DNA of 64,000 bases from assembly GCA_946811185.2 (NCBI GenBank), contig OX328109.1, forward strand, positions 30,984,129 to 31,048,128. The letters run 5' to 3'. The DNA comes from Hippopus hippopus (taxonomy: Eukaryota > Mollusca > Bivalvia > Cardiida > Cardiidae). The notes beneath the pieces were generated by a model that was given only the letters and a program-made list of their open reading frames with translations, had not been told where the DNA came from and did no database searches. Shown one piece after another: positions 62,001-64,000 of this stretch. Numbering within the stretch: the stretch's first letter is position 1; each line of letters begins with the position of its first letter. The position numbers and the translations under genes are program-made.

Positions 62001-62046
62001 TTCGGAAATGTTGGCTATGATTGCGAAAAGACTCTCAATTTCGGAA
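28899..62046 (+). CDS. LIM-domain and coiled-coil protein (partial gene)
   Basis: Five plus-strand exons (28899-29057, 30342-30531, 58950-59060, 60460-60707, 61911-62046) join in phase without stops. The first two encode one LIM zinc-binding domain: CYRCKKRVYPVERIDVG, HRRCFRCRICGLQL and DPDVYCKAHVPKL supply the Cys/His ligands, though one His position should be checked by alignment. Then comes a short linker (YIPGWQYDAGALEFSHHRDL) and a long charged helix (exons 4 and 5) predicted to form a coiled coil. The first possible ATG is at 28900, but an upstream exon is possible because an acceptor AG immediately precedes it. The gene continues past the right edge. Single-LIM plus coiled-coil proteins are usually cytoskeletal adaptors; this role is inferred. 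Confidence 0.8.
29999..30230 (+). mobile_element. SINE family 1
   Basis: B-box-like GTTTGAATCCCA then the family body (gaggattgatgatggtcatt ... gtgcactggccgctgcagta) and an A-rich tail. It lies in intron 1 of the LIM gene, beside a degenerate family A MITE at about 29570-29801. Confidence 0.6.
30342..30531 (+). CDS. LIM gene exon with second half of LIM domain
   Basis: Acceptor TGTTTTCAG|GCGATG completes the split Arg and reads RRCFRCRICGLQLSLRTFHF then DPDVYCKAHVPKLVGTIDVD. Donor ACAG|GTAAAG in phase 0. The next exon is 28.4 kb away because of the inserted element and repeats. Confidence 0.82.
33807..34018 (+). mobile_element. TTAA MITE, family B (best copy)
   Basis: TTAACCCTTATCCTGCTAAA start and AGGCTAAGGGTTAA end, with a central palindrome GTGCAGTCTGATCTTGATCT and complement. 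It is the cleanest member for building a consensus. Confidence 0.8.
35612..35617. repeat. Target site duplication, left
   Basis: GTCATG, repeated at 50809-50814 immediately outside the other terminus. Exactly 6 bp, as for Polinton integrase products. Confidence 0.85.
35627..35679. repeat. Terminal hairpin of the element, left
   Basis: A perfect 23-bp stem (35627-35649 with 35657-35679, starting GGACGGTAGCATGGG) around a 7-base loop AGGCCGG, only nine bases from the terminus. The same structure occurs at 50747-50799. Terminal hairpins are known in parvo- and bidnavirus ends; in Polintons they are not a standard feature. Confidence 0.85.
35985..36425. repeat. Array of about 70-bp repeats (left arm)
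   Basis: About six units with GAGTTGGACTTAGTCTTTTT, CTATGAATGATTTTT and CTTTCTAAAAG. Mirror copies lie at 50001-50445. A third, independent array of the same unit occupies 38020-38430. Confidence 0.8.
36480..36990. repeat. 148-bp tandem repeats with paired stem-loops (left arm)
   Basis: Three units with a period of exactly 148 bp (TTAGTCCTGA starts at 36501, 36649 and 36797), plus flanking partial units. Each unit carries two 16-base hairpins, AGTCCT(GAAA)AGGACT and AGCTCT(GAAA)AGAGCT, as read on the plus strand. The mirror array is at 49435-49945. Confidence 0.85.
36999..37014 (-). terminator. Histone-type 3' stem-loop of ORF A
   Basis: On the coding (minus) strand reads CAACAGCCCTTTTCAGGGCT then AACCATC and CACGGAAGATC. 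It lies 45 bases past the ORF A stop. The 6-bp stem, TTTC loop, ACCA flank and purine-rich downstream element match the layout of replication-dependent histone mRNA 3' ends. Confidence 0.8.
37059..37418 (-). CDS. ORF A: coiled-coil protein with C-terminal CxxC
   Basis: 119 residues from the ATG at 37418 (MEELRKTVEELRK); an upstream non-ATG extension is not needed. The N-terminus has three copies of the 7-residue unit EELRKTV, a short coiled coil. The middle carries FTGWDFWDFAQLPQSKKEKK and SLKYNLSAQQLKRLKRR; the end is SCPACGKVGGCA, a possible half zinc site. It has an inverted paralogue, A' (49135-49368), sharing the FWD.AQL, KK.FVVP, KLxKRLKRR-like and KVGGCA parts. The promoter block lies at 37440-37560 and a histone-like stem-loop 45 bases downstream. 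I do not recognise the family. Confidence 0.75.
   Translation of the reverse strand: MEELRKTVEELRKTVEELRKTVGEADRQLEKFEAEAARRQRYGFEEKLLFTGWDFWDFAQLPQSKKEKKAFVVPSTEDWSSDNEPPFSLKYNLSAQQLKRLKRRMDSSCPACGKVGGCA
37440..37560 (-). promoter_or_regulatory. E2F/CRE/TATA promoter of ORF A
   Basis: On the coding strand, in order: an E2F-type site (GCGGGAAAAAC), TGACGTCA (37499-37506), TTCAATCCGTCTGAAAAGCT, TATAAAACCC and a second E2F-like ATTTCCCGCACA near the expected start. The same block precedes ORFs B, F and A'. Confidence 0.75.
38020..38430. repeat. Extra 70-bp repeat array downstream of ORF B
   Basis: About six to seven units of the same repeat as in the terminal arms. The segment 37600-38600 with ORF B has no counterpart on the right side, so the left arm carries an additional array-stem-loop-gene-promoter cassette. 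Confidence 0.75.
38552..38567 (-). terminator. Histone-type 3' stem-loop of ORF B
   Basis: Coding strand AACAGCCCTTTTCAGGGCTA then ACCATCTACCACGAAAG, 31 bases after the stop codon of ORF B. Confidence 0.8.
38599..38913 (-). CDS. ORF B: small basic helical protein, unknown
   Basis: 104 residues from ATG at 38913. The N-terminal half is rich in Arg/Lys with heptad spacing (RKLIRARRQIVLLKQRLAAV), the middle is hydrophobic (MLEMYFQYVILKTEQVTRLF) and the tail is acidic and Ser-rich (ERSESDSESTDADTE). It looks like a dimerising helical protein, possibly DNA-binding; this is inference from composition. It has a full promoter block upstream and a histone-like stem-loop downstream, and has no paralogue in the right arm. 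Confidence 0.7.
   Translation of the reverse strand: MASRQSPVVTWMDTERKLIRARRQIVLLKQRLAAVRRRYERAELANNRLFCYNLRMKELIIEGMLEMYFQYVILKTEQVTRLFRAQIATERSESDSESTDADTE
38935..39060 (-). promoter_or_regulatory. E2F/CRE/TATA promoter of ORF B
   Basis: Contains TGACGTCA at 38990-38997, GCGGGAAAAAC upstream (on the coding strand) and a TATAAATC box. The start-proximal E2F site seen at ORFs A and A' is replaced by a weaker CGGCGATTT. Confidence 0.7.
39334..39349 (-). terminator. Histone-type 3' stem-loop of ORF C
   Basis: Coding strand AACAGCCCTTTTCAGGGCTA followed by CCCATCTACCACGAAAGTTC: the ACCCA flank is exactly that of classical histone mRNAs. It lies 29 bases after the stop. Confidence 0.85.
39379..39645 (-). 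CDS. ORF C: small protein with terminal Cys/His cluster
   Basis: 88 residues from the ATG at 39645 (MEEVNHQLREALQEYLNAGQ); a longer frame would need a GTG start. Helical throughout (LTTRLVGEEEQNQLRRITQP), ending in ACPICQANFGCCH, a likely metal-binding tail (C..C, CCH). The leader sequence is shared with ORFs C' and G. It has an inverted paralogue C' at about 48310-48610. Family not recognised. Confidence 0.7.
   Translation of the reverse strand: MEEVNHQLREALQEYLNAGQQLLQLTTRLVGEEEQNQLRRITQPYKDLGERLVQLLLKTTPDIILVDIEFGRKITACPICQANFGCCH
39680..39800 (-). promoter_or_regulatory. Second-class TATA promoter of ORF C
   Basis: Coding strand: GAGCTCTTTAAAAAATTTCA, ATCCTCC, then CGTATAAAG. The same arrangement precedes ORF G (46690-46760) and ORF C' (48185-48245). 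It lacks the TGACGTCA and GCGGGAAA sites of the first class. Confidence 0.65.
39890..40255. repeat. AT-rich minisatellite at inner edge of left inverted repeat
   Basis: Units containing TTTCTTGACAATGAAAAAA, GCAATGCATCATAAAAAAAT and GAATTAATCGCAATGAATTA. The mirror region 47515-48060 has more units. Two AATAAA-type poly(A) signals on the minus strand (39926-39931, 39941-39946) lie at its outer edge, downstream of ORF D. Confidence 0.8.
40254..40910 (-). CDS. ORF D: unknown 218-residue protein
   Basis: Taken from the ATG at 40910 (MLPLPIELREKIYGEFVRQH); the open frame extends to 40970 only with a GTG start. Mixed alpha/beta composition with SRWTFFIIGTTEESFLNVVK, YGIINFTATMVDDSGLDLVL and a C-terminal DFDDMDSEYTMFFGYDQLHK. 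It follows the polymerase on the same strand with a 77-bp gap, so the two may share a transcript. Its last codons (RGVCEFAL and stop) lie inside the inverted repeat that also holds the end of ORF G. No histone-like stem-loop follows. I cannot assign a family. Confidence 0.7.
   Translation of the reverse strand: MLPLPIELREKIYGEFVRQHTLDERTQLNIKFFCVKIWIGKLFKWIAKGEKSYKVYGIINFTATMVDDSGLDLVLKTYLADSCMKDNVISKLFRSTSRWTFFIIGTTEESFLNVVKMKSVLFDFYLRYKKGSVHDSYGESKETMVGYILFDRDVTEEVVYSALSTKDAYRHVAPFIGLRDFDDMDSEYTMFFGYDQLHKDITEYENKCETRGVCEFAL
40988..42700 (-). CDS. Protein-primed DNA polymerase B, C-terminal polymerase part
   Basis: Open for about 570 codons. Polymerase motif A DICSLYPYV (about 147), motif B KIMLNCLWGKL (about 326) and motif C YFDTDSCMYI (about 423) are all intact, with the VDGFHHQTNTVYEFLGDFYH block before motif A that normally follows the exonuclease in one chain. 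The frame begins at a TTG, not an ATG, and overlaps the N-terminal part by 50 bp in a frame offset by one base, so this is the second half of the same gene. Either a one-base indel in the A7 run or a programmed shift separates them. Catalytic residues look functional. DNA_pol_B_2 family; substrate is the element's own linear genome. Confidence 0.9.
   Translation of the reverse strand: MLRKKVLIFSMQKNGGEAQIGKYSVDGFHHQTNTVYEFLGDFYHGCPVCYTDRKQINPINGKPMSELFKCTFERIADIEDMGYNVVYIWEHEFDAKMKDKEYKKLIEKLYPHWDPIDPRDGLSGGRCNAIKIGYDVDEKTKKEIKYIDICSLYPYVCKHKSYPVGQPEILSAENIDMNNIRQYEGLIKCKVLPPSDLFHPVLPVHCNNKMMFPLCMKCAEESSNICRHGKEERALVGTWVTFELFKALDCGYRLLQVYEIWHFNSVSDQFFKHYVDNFLKIKQEASGYPDCCQSDSEKDQFVCEYEKVEGVRLDPSCIQRNPGRRSFAKIMLNCLWGKLAQREKMTQTEYISDPSKYFELVTNPNFIVKHVEIFDEDCSFILVNYESKLEHIDTHATANVVVGSYVTAYARLELYSVLEKLKDRVLYFDTDSCMYIHDPELWNPPIINSRLGKWTDEEPACKITQFRGLGPKNYAYKMKTKDGKEISKCKVKGITLDYNTKQVVNFDTYSKCALDRTVEIKIQYDCKIKRHRDRTVTSEPQTKTFRSVYTKRVIVNGTDTVPYGYKSLRK
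42651..44978 (-). CDS. Protein-primed DNA polymerase B, N-terminal part with exonuclease
   Basis: 775 residues from ATG at 44978. Order: basic/acidic lead with two copies of SDDEVFPPTKKKKTRPLKEE; a segment with DNHDQLCFARAVVVGI and HLYFHQNHYDYIKSIKGFLS typical of metazoan Polinton-type polymerases; a Cys/His-rich zinc region (about 345-470); then the 3'-5' exonuclease with ExoI FFDFECKQ (about 480), ExoII AHNFKGYDGQFILDY (about 555) and ExoIII YCRSDVDIL (about 683). The frame stops just after an A7 run (T7 on plus, 42660-42666) and the polymerase continues in another frame at 40988-42700. The start shares a 155-bp divergent promoter with ORF E. Confidence 0.9.
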   Translation of the reverse strand: MGKRKRIITYSDSESDDEVFPPTKKKKTRPLKEESDDEVFPPIKKKKTKPLKEENDSDDESTNSNLDMKSLYDLTEKGNKKSRKFKTESHVLMLSFKKFEELTPQRLLGLFDDVTCEIIRKLNANPTDMIRITINHPSLEMGIHIPFLAADQLQGETMLNEIERVLQSNTDFVLNDGFMTFDITHTTPPSGSGKQKNRSSELDSKFFAQKKRSIIQIDNHDQLCFARAVVVGICYSERENTEAWNRKWDRIRHSKCPLQKTEAEKLLHEAGVSPTQSVGIDKYKKIQTFLYEKGYVIKVHQQHSKVEKIFKHPEVKANSKIIHLYFHQNHYDYIKSIKGFLSCGYYCEFCDVGYTHRESHACSNICKGCYREGKCPSESKEYVCSVCSRRFFSAECFENHRTVNGKEKKSICELVKLCSKCGAQYHVRKKNHVCNGKKRCHICKRIVNFSHQCYIQPYQSKLNHDSDDETSSSVVKKPQFIFFDFECKQDTGVHIPNYCIAHRACDECIDKSLDFHCSTCSEFEEGREVIFQGEETLSQFCNWLFSKHHKGVTAIAHNFKGYDGQFILDYIVKVGLKLPKVIMNGNNIMKLELNGVRLIDSFNFMSFGLAKFPSTFGLQEMKKGYFPHWANTDEFWSYIGPYLDMSYYKPDSMSEEARSKFIVWYNDKVRNGEEFNFQKEMEMYCRSDVDILRRGCAEFRKLFIEQGGICPFLEAITIADACNKVWRSKYLPKNQIAIISSKDSSRRRFSMKAIRWVQSVAQEKGINIQHAKKWW
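44979..45133. promoter_or_regulatory. Divergent promoter of polymerase and ORF E
   Basis: Only 155 bp between the two ATGs. TATA-like boxes point each way: TATATAAAT on the minus strand (about 45032-45040) and TATAAATAA at 45060-45068 on the plus strand. No TGACGTCA or E2F-type site, unlike the stem-loop genes. Confidence 0.6.
45134..45700 (+). CDS. ORF E: CCHC zinc-knuckle protein with duplicated flanks
   Basis: 188 residues from ATG at 45134. A single zinc knuckle CFTCNEAGHWAKEC (C-x2-C-x4-H-x4-C, about residues 96-109) sits between two related segments: VYLYVNPYTHDYEI..PSKYNV and VFVYVNPHSHDIEI.PSFYNV. The knuckle suggests nucleic-acid binding. The frame ends at TAG (45698-45700), but the same frame stays open for a further 95 codons to 45985, encoding a very basic tail (RKRKRKNK, SKKKKKH). 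Either a nonsense mutation has cut off the tail or the stop is read through. AATAAA at 46131 ends the unit. Confidence 0.75.
   Translation: MSELKLKNTSPLSKRVYLYVNPYTHDYEISNIPSKYNVKHIGNYVGSFLSQQHLEEKDVYRTTSYRVLDQAMIDKRYGANGMRTNICFTCNEAGHWAKECAEKENQLGTIVFVYVNPHSHDIEILPSFYNVDGLKDIKFVGTLNSFCSENTWKKSSPQATSSSDETQIVDMQSDTAANSDSEICKITE
45701..45985 (+). pseudogene. Basic tail in frame with ORF E, beyond a stop
   Basis: Ninety-five codons open in the same frame as ORF E with no ATG at the start. Lys/Arg-rich with clusters KKKKR, RKRKRKNK and KKKKKH resembling nuclear localisation signals or a DNA-condensing tail. The uninterrupted frame and composition suggest it was once translated with ORF E. Confidence 0.5.
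46245..46260 (-). terminator. Histone-type 3' stem-loop of ORF F
   Basis: Coding strand AAAAGCCCTTTTCAGGGCTA then ACCATTTAGCACGAAAGATC, 31 bases after the stop. Because it is in the unique core, not in the terminal arms, its sequence is independent evidence that the signal is selected. Confidence 0.85.
46292..46498 (-). CDS. ORF F: small zinc-ribbon-like protein
   Basis: 68 residues from ATG at 46498. CPHC (about 7-10) and CGKC (about 18-21) make one zinc site, and CCEHCGC near 51-57 a second group, separated by an acidic stretch DEGFYDDDEG. Looks like a zinc ribbon of a transcription or replication accessory; inference only. It has the E2F/CRE promoter block upstream and the histone-like stem-loop downstream. 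Confidence 0.7.
   Translation of the reverse strand: MVRILVCPHCANRCLIECGKCFSILEYLGQKHNCPDTDEGFYDDDEGSTICCEHCGCEIIPVGRAEES
46499..46844. promoter_or_regulatory. Divergent promoter of ORFs F and G
   Basis: Towards F: E2F-type GCGGGAAAAAC, TGACGTCA (46575-46582) and CTATAAAG. Towards G: CTCTTTAAAAATTTCAATCC and CGTATAAAGC at about 46742-46752. It is the one place where the two promoter classes lie back to back. Confidence 0.7.
46845..47507 (+). CDS. ORF G: coiled-coil protein with basic C-terminus
   Basis: 220 residues from ATG at 46845 (MKHNLDEINLSDFPSVENNG); an open extension upstream has no ATG. A central helical region (FDNIYEEVKQLNLKQDSMMI, QLETLNRHLEEIKTL) is a likely coiled coil; the C-terminus is Lys/Arg/Pro/Gln-rich (KKNQPKKNQPKEKQPRKTTK, KRKSEEDGNHLHKKQR). 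This profile fits a terminal-protein or DNA-condensing role, but nothing identifies it. The final codons and stop lie in the inverted repeat shared with the end of ORF D. No stem-loop; AATAAA signals at 48023-48043 follow. Confidence 0.7.
   Translation: MKHNLDEINLSDFPSVENNGDVLSSVMNSTIINPPPELNSTTIIPATVFDNIYEEVKQLNLKQDSMMIRIIDQLETLNRHLEEIKTLTTSTDQLSRNIEVLRQQDQLISTPPVKIPVEFEFDKSNLHNLVDSIVSVVKKNQPKKNQPKEKQPRKTTKRKSEEDGNHLHKKQRVDQKPTIPILTGQGKYGKNIDNHVDFKISKKPKTERKQPRKNNKTVGI
47515..48060. repeat. AT-rich minisatellite at inner edge of right inverted repeat
   Basis: Mirror of 39890-40255 with about four copies of a unit containing TCATTGTCAAGAAATTTTTT and ATGATGCATTGCAAAAAAA, plus GATTAATTCATTG motifs. 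Copy number differs from the left side, so the arms drift here while the outer 1.46 kb stays identical. Confidence 0.8.
48310..48610 (+). pseudogene. ORF C': inverted paralogue of ORF C lacking a start codon
   Basis: Matches ORF C from HQLREALQEYLNAGQQLLQL to the C-terminal PICQANFGCCH, but about 15 bases including the ATG of ORF C are missing, and no ATG lies in frame upstream before a stop. Near the end it has 13-17 extra residues (FDNGAMVIRKRVEAYP) and the first Cys of the cluster is Tyr. It keeps the second-class promoter and the stem-loop at 48640. Either a pseudogene or started from a non-ATG codon. Confidence 0.65.
48640..48655 (+). terminator. Histone-type 3' stem-loop of ORF C'
   Basis: AACAGCCCTTTTCAGGGCTA followed by CCCATCTACCACGAAAGTTC, 29 bases after the stop. 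Identical to the ORF C signal. Confidence 0.85.
49000..49130 (+). promoter_or_regulatory. E2F/CRE/TATA promoter of ORF A'
   Basis: GACGCGGGAAAAACATAGGA, TGACGTCA (49039-49046), TTCAATCCGTCTGAAAACC, CTATAAAACCC and, at the expected start site, CATTTCCCGCACATC. Both E2F-type sites match the TTTSSCGC consensus. Confidence 0.75.
49135..49368 (+). CDS. ORF A': inverted paralogue of ORF A
   Basis: 77 residues from ATG at 49135 (MECGLRDMDFWDLAQLSSRK). It lacks the EELRKTV repeats of ORF A and starts just before the shared FWD.AQL block; KKEFVVPQTECWDDDNKPAF and LDAQELKRLKRRTASSCAAC match ORF A with many substitutions. The two proteins have diverged while the DNA after their last codons is nearly identical. 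Confidence 0.75.
   Translation: MECGLRDMDFWDLAQLSSRKKMDDKKKEFVVPQTECWDDDNKPAFSLNFNLDAQELKRLKRRTASSCAACRKVGGCA
49413..49428 (+). terminator. Histone-type 3' stem-loop of ORF A' (first of a series)
   Basis: AACAGCCCTTTTCAGGGCTA then ACCATCTACCACGGAAGATC, 45 bases after the stop. A degenerate hairpin (GATCCCTTTTAGGGACACCC) lies just before it. Six further stem-loops follow at 49589-49604, 49613-49628, 49737-49752, 49761-49776, 49885-49900 and 49909-49924. Confidence 0.85.
50747..50799. repeat. Terminal hairpin of the element, right
   Basis: Mirror copy of the left terminal hairpin with the same 23-bp stem and 7-base loop. Confidence 0.85.
50809..50814. repeat. Target site duplication, right
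   Basis: GTCATG, the partner of 35612-35617. Confidence 0.85.
51797..52236. mobile_element. Two family A MITEs sharing one TTAA (second case)
   Basis: A reverse copy 51797-52013 and a forward copy 52010-52236 meet at one TTAA (52010-52013), the same arrangement as at 22587-23042 but with more sequence decay. Confidence 0.75.
52530..53360. repeat. Diverged direct duplication of about 330 bp
   Basis: Segments about 52540-52870 and 53020-53360 align in order: CGCCGGAAA, CAATTCCGAT, AAGATCA..TGA, TTCAAATGGAAAC, GACGAGGTTAGAT, TACGGAATC.GCCGAGTTGTG. A third partial block with CGGTAAACCGC/TGATCA.TTGATC lies at 52380-52500. Confidence 0.65.
56405..56702 (+). mobile_element. Full-length tRNA-derived SINE, family 1
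   Basis: A tRNA-like head (56405-56482) has a perfect 7-bp end pairing GCCGAGC/GCTCGGC, an A box TAGCTCAGTCGG and a B box GGTTCGATCCC, but the inner arms do not fold as a normal tRNA. The body (gaggattgataatagttatt ... gtgcactggccgcagcgata) ends in AACGGCGTTATACACCAT. Best copy for a consensus. Confidence 0.75.
58950..59060 (+). CDS. LIM gene exon 3
   Basis: 37 codons, phase 0 both ends (ATTTCAG|GTACGA, TACAAG|GTACAG): GSVYIPGWQYDAGALEFSHH then RDLQERSRTSLGTYK. A family C MITE ends about 20 bases before the acceptor. Confidence 0.75.
59570..59955. mobile_element. Inverted pair of SINE bodies
   Basis: A reverse SINE body (59570-59790) lies head to head with a forward one (59795-59955), both ending outward in ATGGTGTTTAACGCC-like tails. 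The forward copy lacks its head. They are in intron 3 of the LIM gene, followed by a family A MITE remnant to about 60155 and a family C MITE at 60163-60432. Confidence 0.6.
60163..60432. mobile_element. Palindromic MITE, family C, next to exon 4
   Basis: Ends ATGAGTCATATTCTGGCAAA and AGAGCATGTCTCAT are inverted; the centre is a CAGCCTGCGCGAAGTGCGCA-type palindrome. It ends 27 bases before exon 4. Confidence 0.75.
60460..60707 (+). CDS. LIM gene exon 4 (coiled coil)
   Basis: Acceptor TTTTACAG|GATTTC, donor TATAG|GTAGGT. It encodes DFEQSGIFDAQCELESKQKK followed by a Lys/Glu-rich heptad-like helix (RDKEKKIERLEKELLIEKEK). Ends in phase 2. Confidence 0.82.
61070..61155. repeat. 21-bp minisatellite inside a MITE
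   Basis: Four units of ATAGGATTTGTCTATTACAG plus A with exact 21-bp spacing (61070, 61091, 61112, 61133). It interrupts a degenerate family A MITE that starts near 60990. Confidence 0.85.
61249..61840. mobile_element. 590-bp TIR element rich in TCCGTT
   Basis: Ends TAAAGCCTTGGTCACACCGA and the near complement of TAAGGCTTGGTCAGACCGG face each other, both followed by CTAACGGA and GTAACGGAT. The interior is filled with variants of TATCCGTT and its complement. Open frames within it are by-products. It ends about 70 bases before exon 5. Confidence 0.75.
61911..62046 (+). CDS. LIM gene exon 5 (coiled coil)
   Basis: Acceptor CCCACAG|GCGGAA completes an Arg codon; encodes RRKKEERMRKLMERLSTDAK then EKHSSEMLAMIAKRLSISE. 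Donor GAA|GTAAGT in phase 0; the next exon lies outside the window. Confidence 0.82.
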
Positions 62047-64000
62047 GTAAGTATCTTGATTTAGTTGCGATCATGTTAAATATCTGGTTTTGAGGAAGTC
62101 AATGAAATTTTGAAGCAAAGATAACTACAAATTTTTGTTTTAAAGGGAACTATTCAGATTGTGATAATCTCCCCAAATTTCAAAAATGATATCACTGAAC
62201 AAAGTAAGGCGGTATGAAGCGAACCATCAGTAAAAAAGAAAGACAAAAGTAATAAATATGTAAGAATTTTAGTGGTATTTCCATAGTGGGCTATGTAACC
62301 TCTTAAGGTACTTTTAGGTTACGCGCCAGAGTTTCGCAAAGACTTCTAGGAATGCCAAATGATCAGTAGCATGCGTCGGTTACGAGGATTCGTATTCAAA
62401 TGAGAGCGATAATGTCATATCAGACGTGTTAAAAATGGACGGAGTTACCCATTGCCAAACGACCATCCTGTCATTTAAACACTGCTAAAGTGTTCTTATT
62501 AGTGTAACCTCAGTTTCTATATGGTTGCAAAGAAAAATCAATTTTATCTAGTTCTATTTATCAGTGGTTTAAAAAGAAAAAAAAAAGATTTATGGCATAA
62601 GCACTTAATACCCCCTTTAACTCTTTACCAAACGACAAAATTTTAGACTTGTCCAAATTGAAAGCATTTGCAGACGACAAAATAAACGTGACTCAAAAAT
62701 TGAAACTTGACTATAGAAGAGTAGAAAACATTGTGGGAAAAGGAGAAAATGCTGGTTACCAGCATTTTCTCCTTTTCCCACAATGTTTTCAGAAGGCTTC
62801 TTTCTCTGGGTCGTAAAAACCAGGGATTGTTTGGTAAAGGGTTAACGACCTATGATGAATGTAACTGCAGCTGGAAAACAGGGTATAATCAACGGCAAGG
62901 GTATCGTATCAGATGCTCTGAATGTACAAACTATCTTTGAACATAAACGATATCACAATTTAAATTTCCAAGTCTCGTGTTACCTCATAAAGTCTCGAAC
63001 CGGATAGATTTTTGCCTTGTAGCATTCATGATTGAATGTTACCTATTGTTAATACTAAGATCGATAACCGAATGGCAGGTTATGATTTTTTTCAAATCCA
63101 ACAAATTGGGGTTTTGAACTATAAAATCAAACCTTCCATTGTCCCATCGTGACGAGTAACTTTTCTTTTTGCCTCAATGTTTTCAGATGAAATAATGTGG
63201 GAAAGTATGCGGTGGCTTGGAAACTATTTCGTGCGTGTTATTGGAAATAAAATTTCAGGACTGCACAGACAGGTGCACTTGGCTGCCGTGATATGACTAA
63301 GGAGCTGTTTAAAACGTTAAACACGGGCCAAATAGACATAGACAGTAGAAAGATTCAATAAATTACAAACTTTATCACAGTAAATGATTCAAGAAAATGA
63401 TTTAAAGCCATGGTCTATGAAAAGGGGGTTTACTGCATCTTGATCTGCAAAAAGCACCGACCCAGGTCAGCTTGTCTAGTCCGCGCAGACATAACAGGGT
63501 CGAAACTTTTTGCTTTTGCTAAATTTTCTACATGTCCAAGGACCACTCTACCTCAGGGTTCAGTCGGTTGTTAGACAAAATGGATTTTATGGATCCATAA
63601 TTATGTGTCGAATTGCTTGGTATACTGCATCACAAAAAATGCATTAAGACCCCTTTTCCCAGAGCATGGCTCATTTCCTTCGTCAAATAACATCTGTTCG
63701 TCTGTTAAAGAGCAAAACATCATGAAAGACCCACTTCAAACAGTAACTCTTTCAGCGCTTTACCCTTGGGCTGCTAAGTGCGACTCACCGACCTTTTGCG
63801 GACAGTGTAGATCAAGATCAGACTGCACAGAACGTGCAGTCTGATCTTGGATCTACACTGTCCGAGTAGGAGATAGTAATCCCCGAAACATTACCTTTGA
63901 AATCGCAAAATTTCGGTTTTTACTATCGAATTAAAAATTTCATTTTAGTTATTTAGCAGGATAAGGGTTAACTTATAAACTCAACCTTTTTCGACAGCTA
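62047..64000. other. LIM gene intron 5 (incomplete)
   Basis: Holds a family A MITE (62617-62845), a SINE fragment (about 63130-63325), a family C MITE (63407-63674) and a family B MITE (63759-63971). No further exon is visible. Confidence 0.5.
62617..62845 (+). mobile_element. TTAA hairpin MITE, family A (near consensus)
   Basis: TTAACTCTTTACCAAACGAC to GGTAAAGGGTTAA, 229 bp, with an essentially perfect central palindrome. Confidence 0.85.

Overview
Eukaryotic (metazoan) DNA, AT-rich and intron-rich, packed with short palindromic transposable elements. The gene content, small exons in long introns and style of repeats suggest a marine invertebrate, most likely a bivalve mollusc; this is an inference, since no species-diagnostic gene is present. 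The window holds parts of two host genes and one large virus-like mobile element.

Positions 434-21271 (minus strand) carry the first 15 coding exons of a large protein. The exons join in perfect phase to 902 codons and the gene runs off the left edge. The protein looks like the N-terminal region of the HECTD4 family of giant HECT-type ubiquitin ligases. Its introns hold many hairpin MITEs with TTAA ends and one LINE reverse-transcriptase relic. From 21272 to 28898 lies an intergenic stretch of MITEs, SINEs, microsatellites and a foldback element nested in a SINE.

Positions 28899-62046 (plus strand) carry five in-phase exons of a LIM-domain plus coiled-coil protein. Its second intron, about 28 kb, contains the main object of interest: a 15,191-bp element at 35618-50808. 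It has a 6-bp target duplication (GTCATG), AG...CT termini, near-identical 1.46-kb terminal inverted repeats that open with a 23-bp-stem hairpin, and a protein-primed family-B DNA polymerase. These are Polinton/Maverick hallmarks, but no integrase, packaging ATPase, protease or capsid gene is visible. The rest of its coding content is a set of small unrecognised genes, two of them present as inverted paralogues in the arms.

The most striking feature is expression control. Six of the small genes (two genes plus two inverted pairs) end 30-45 bases after the stop codon in a copy of the metazoan replication-dependent histone mRNA 3' signal: a 6-bp stem with TTTC loop, then an ACCA or ACCCA flank, then a CACGAAAG-like downstream element. 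Four of these genes also start from a shared promoter block with a perfect TGACGTCA site, E2F-type GCGGGAAA sites and a TATA box, much like adenovirus early promoters. The polymerase, ORF D, the CCHC gene and ORF G instead run toward AATAAA signals. The reading offered here is a protein-primed element whose small genes borrow S-phase promoter logic and histone-type, non-polyadenylated mRNA ends. The copy is recent (arms nearly identical, no MITE inside it) but already damaged: the polymerase frame is broken at an A7 run, the CCHC gene has an in-frame TAG before a basic tail, and one paralogue has lost its ATG.
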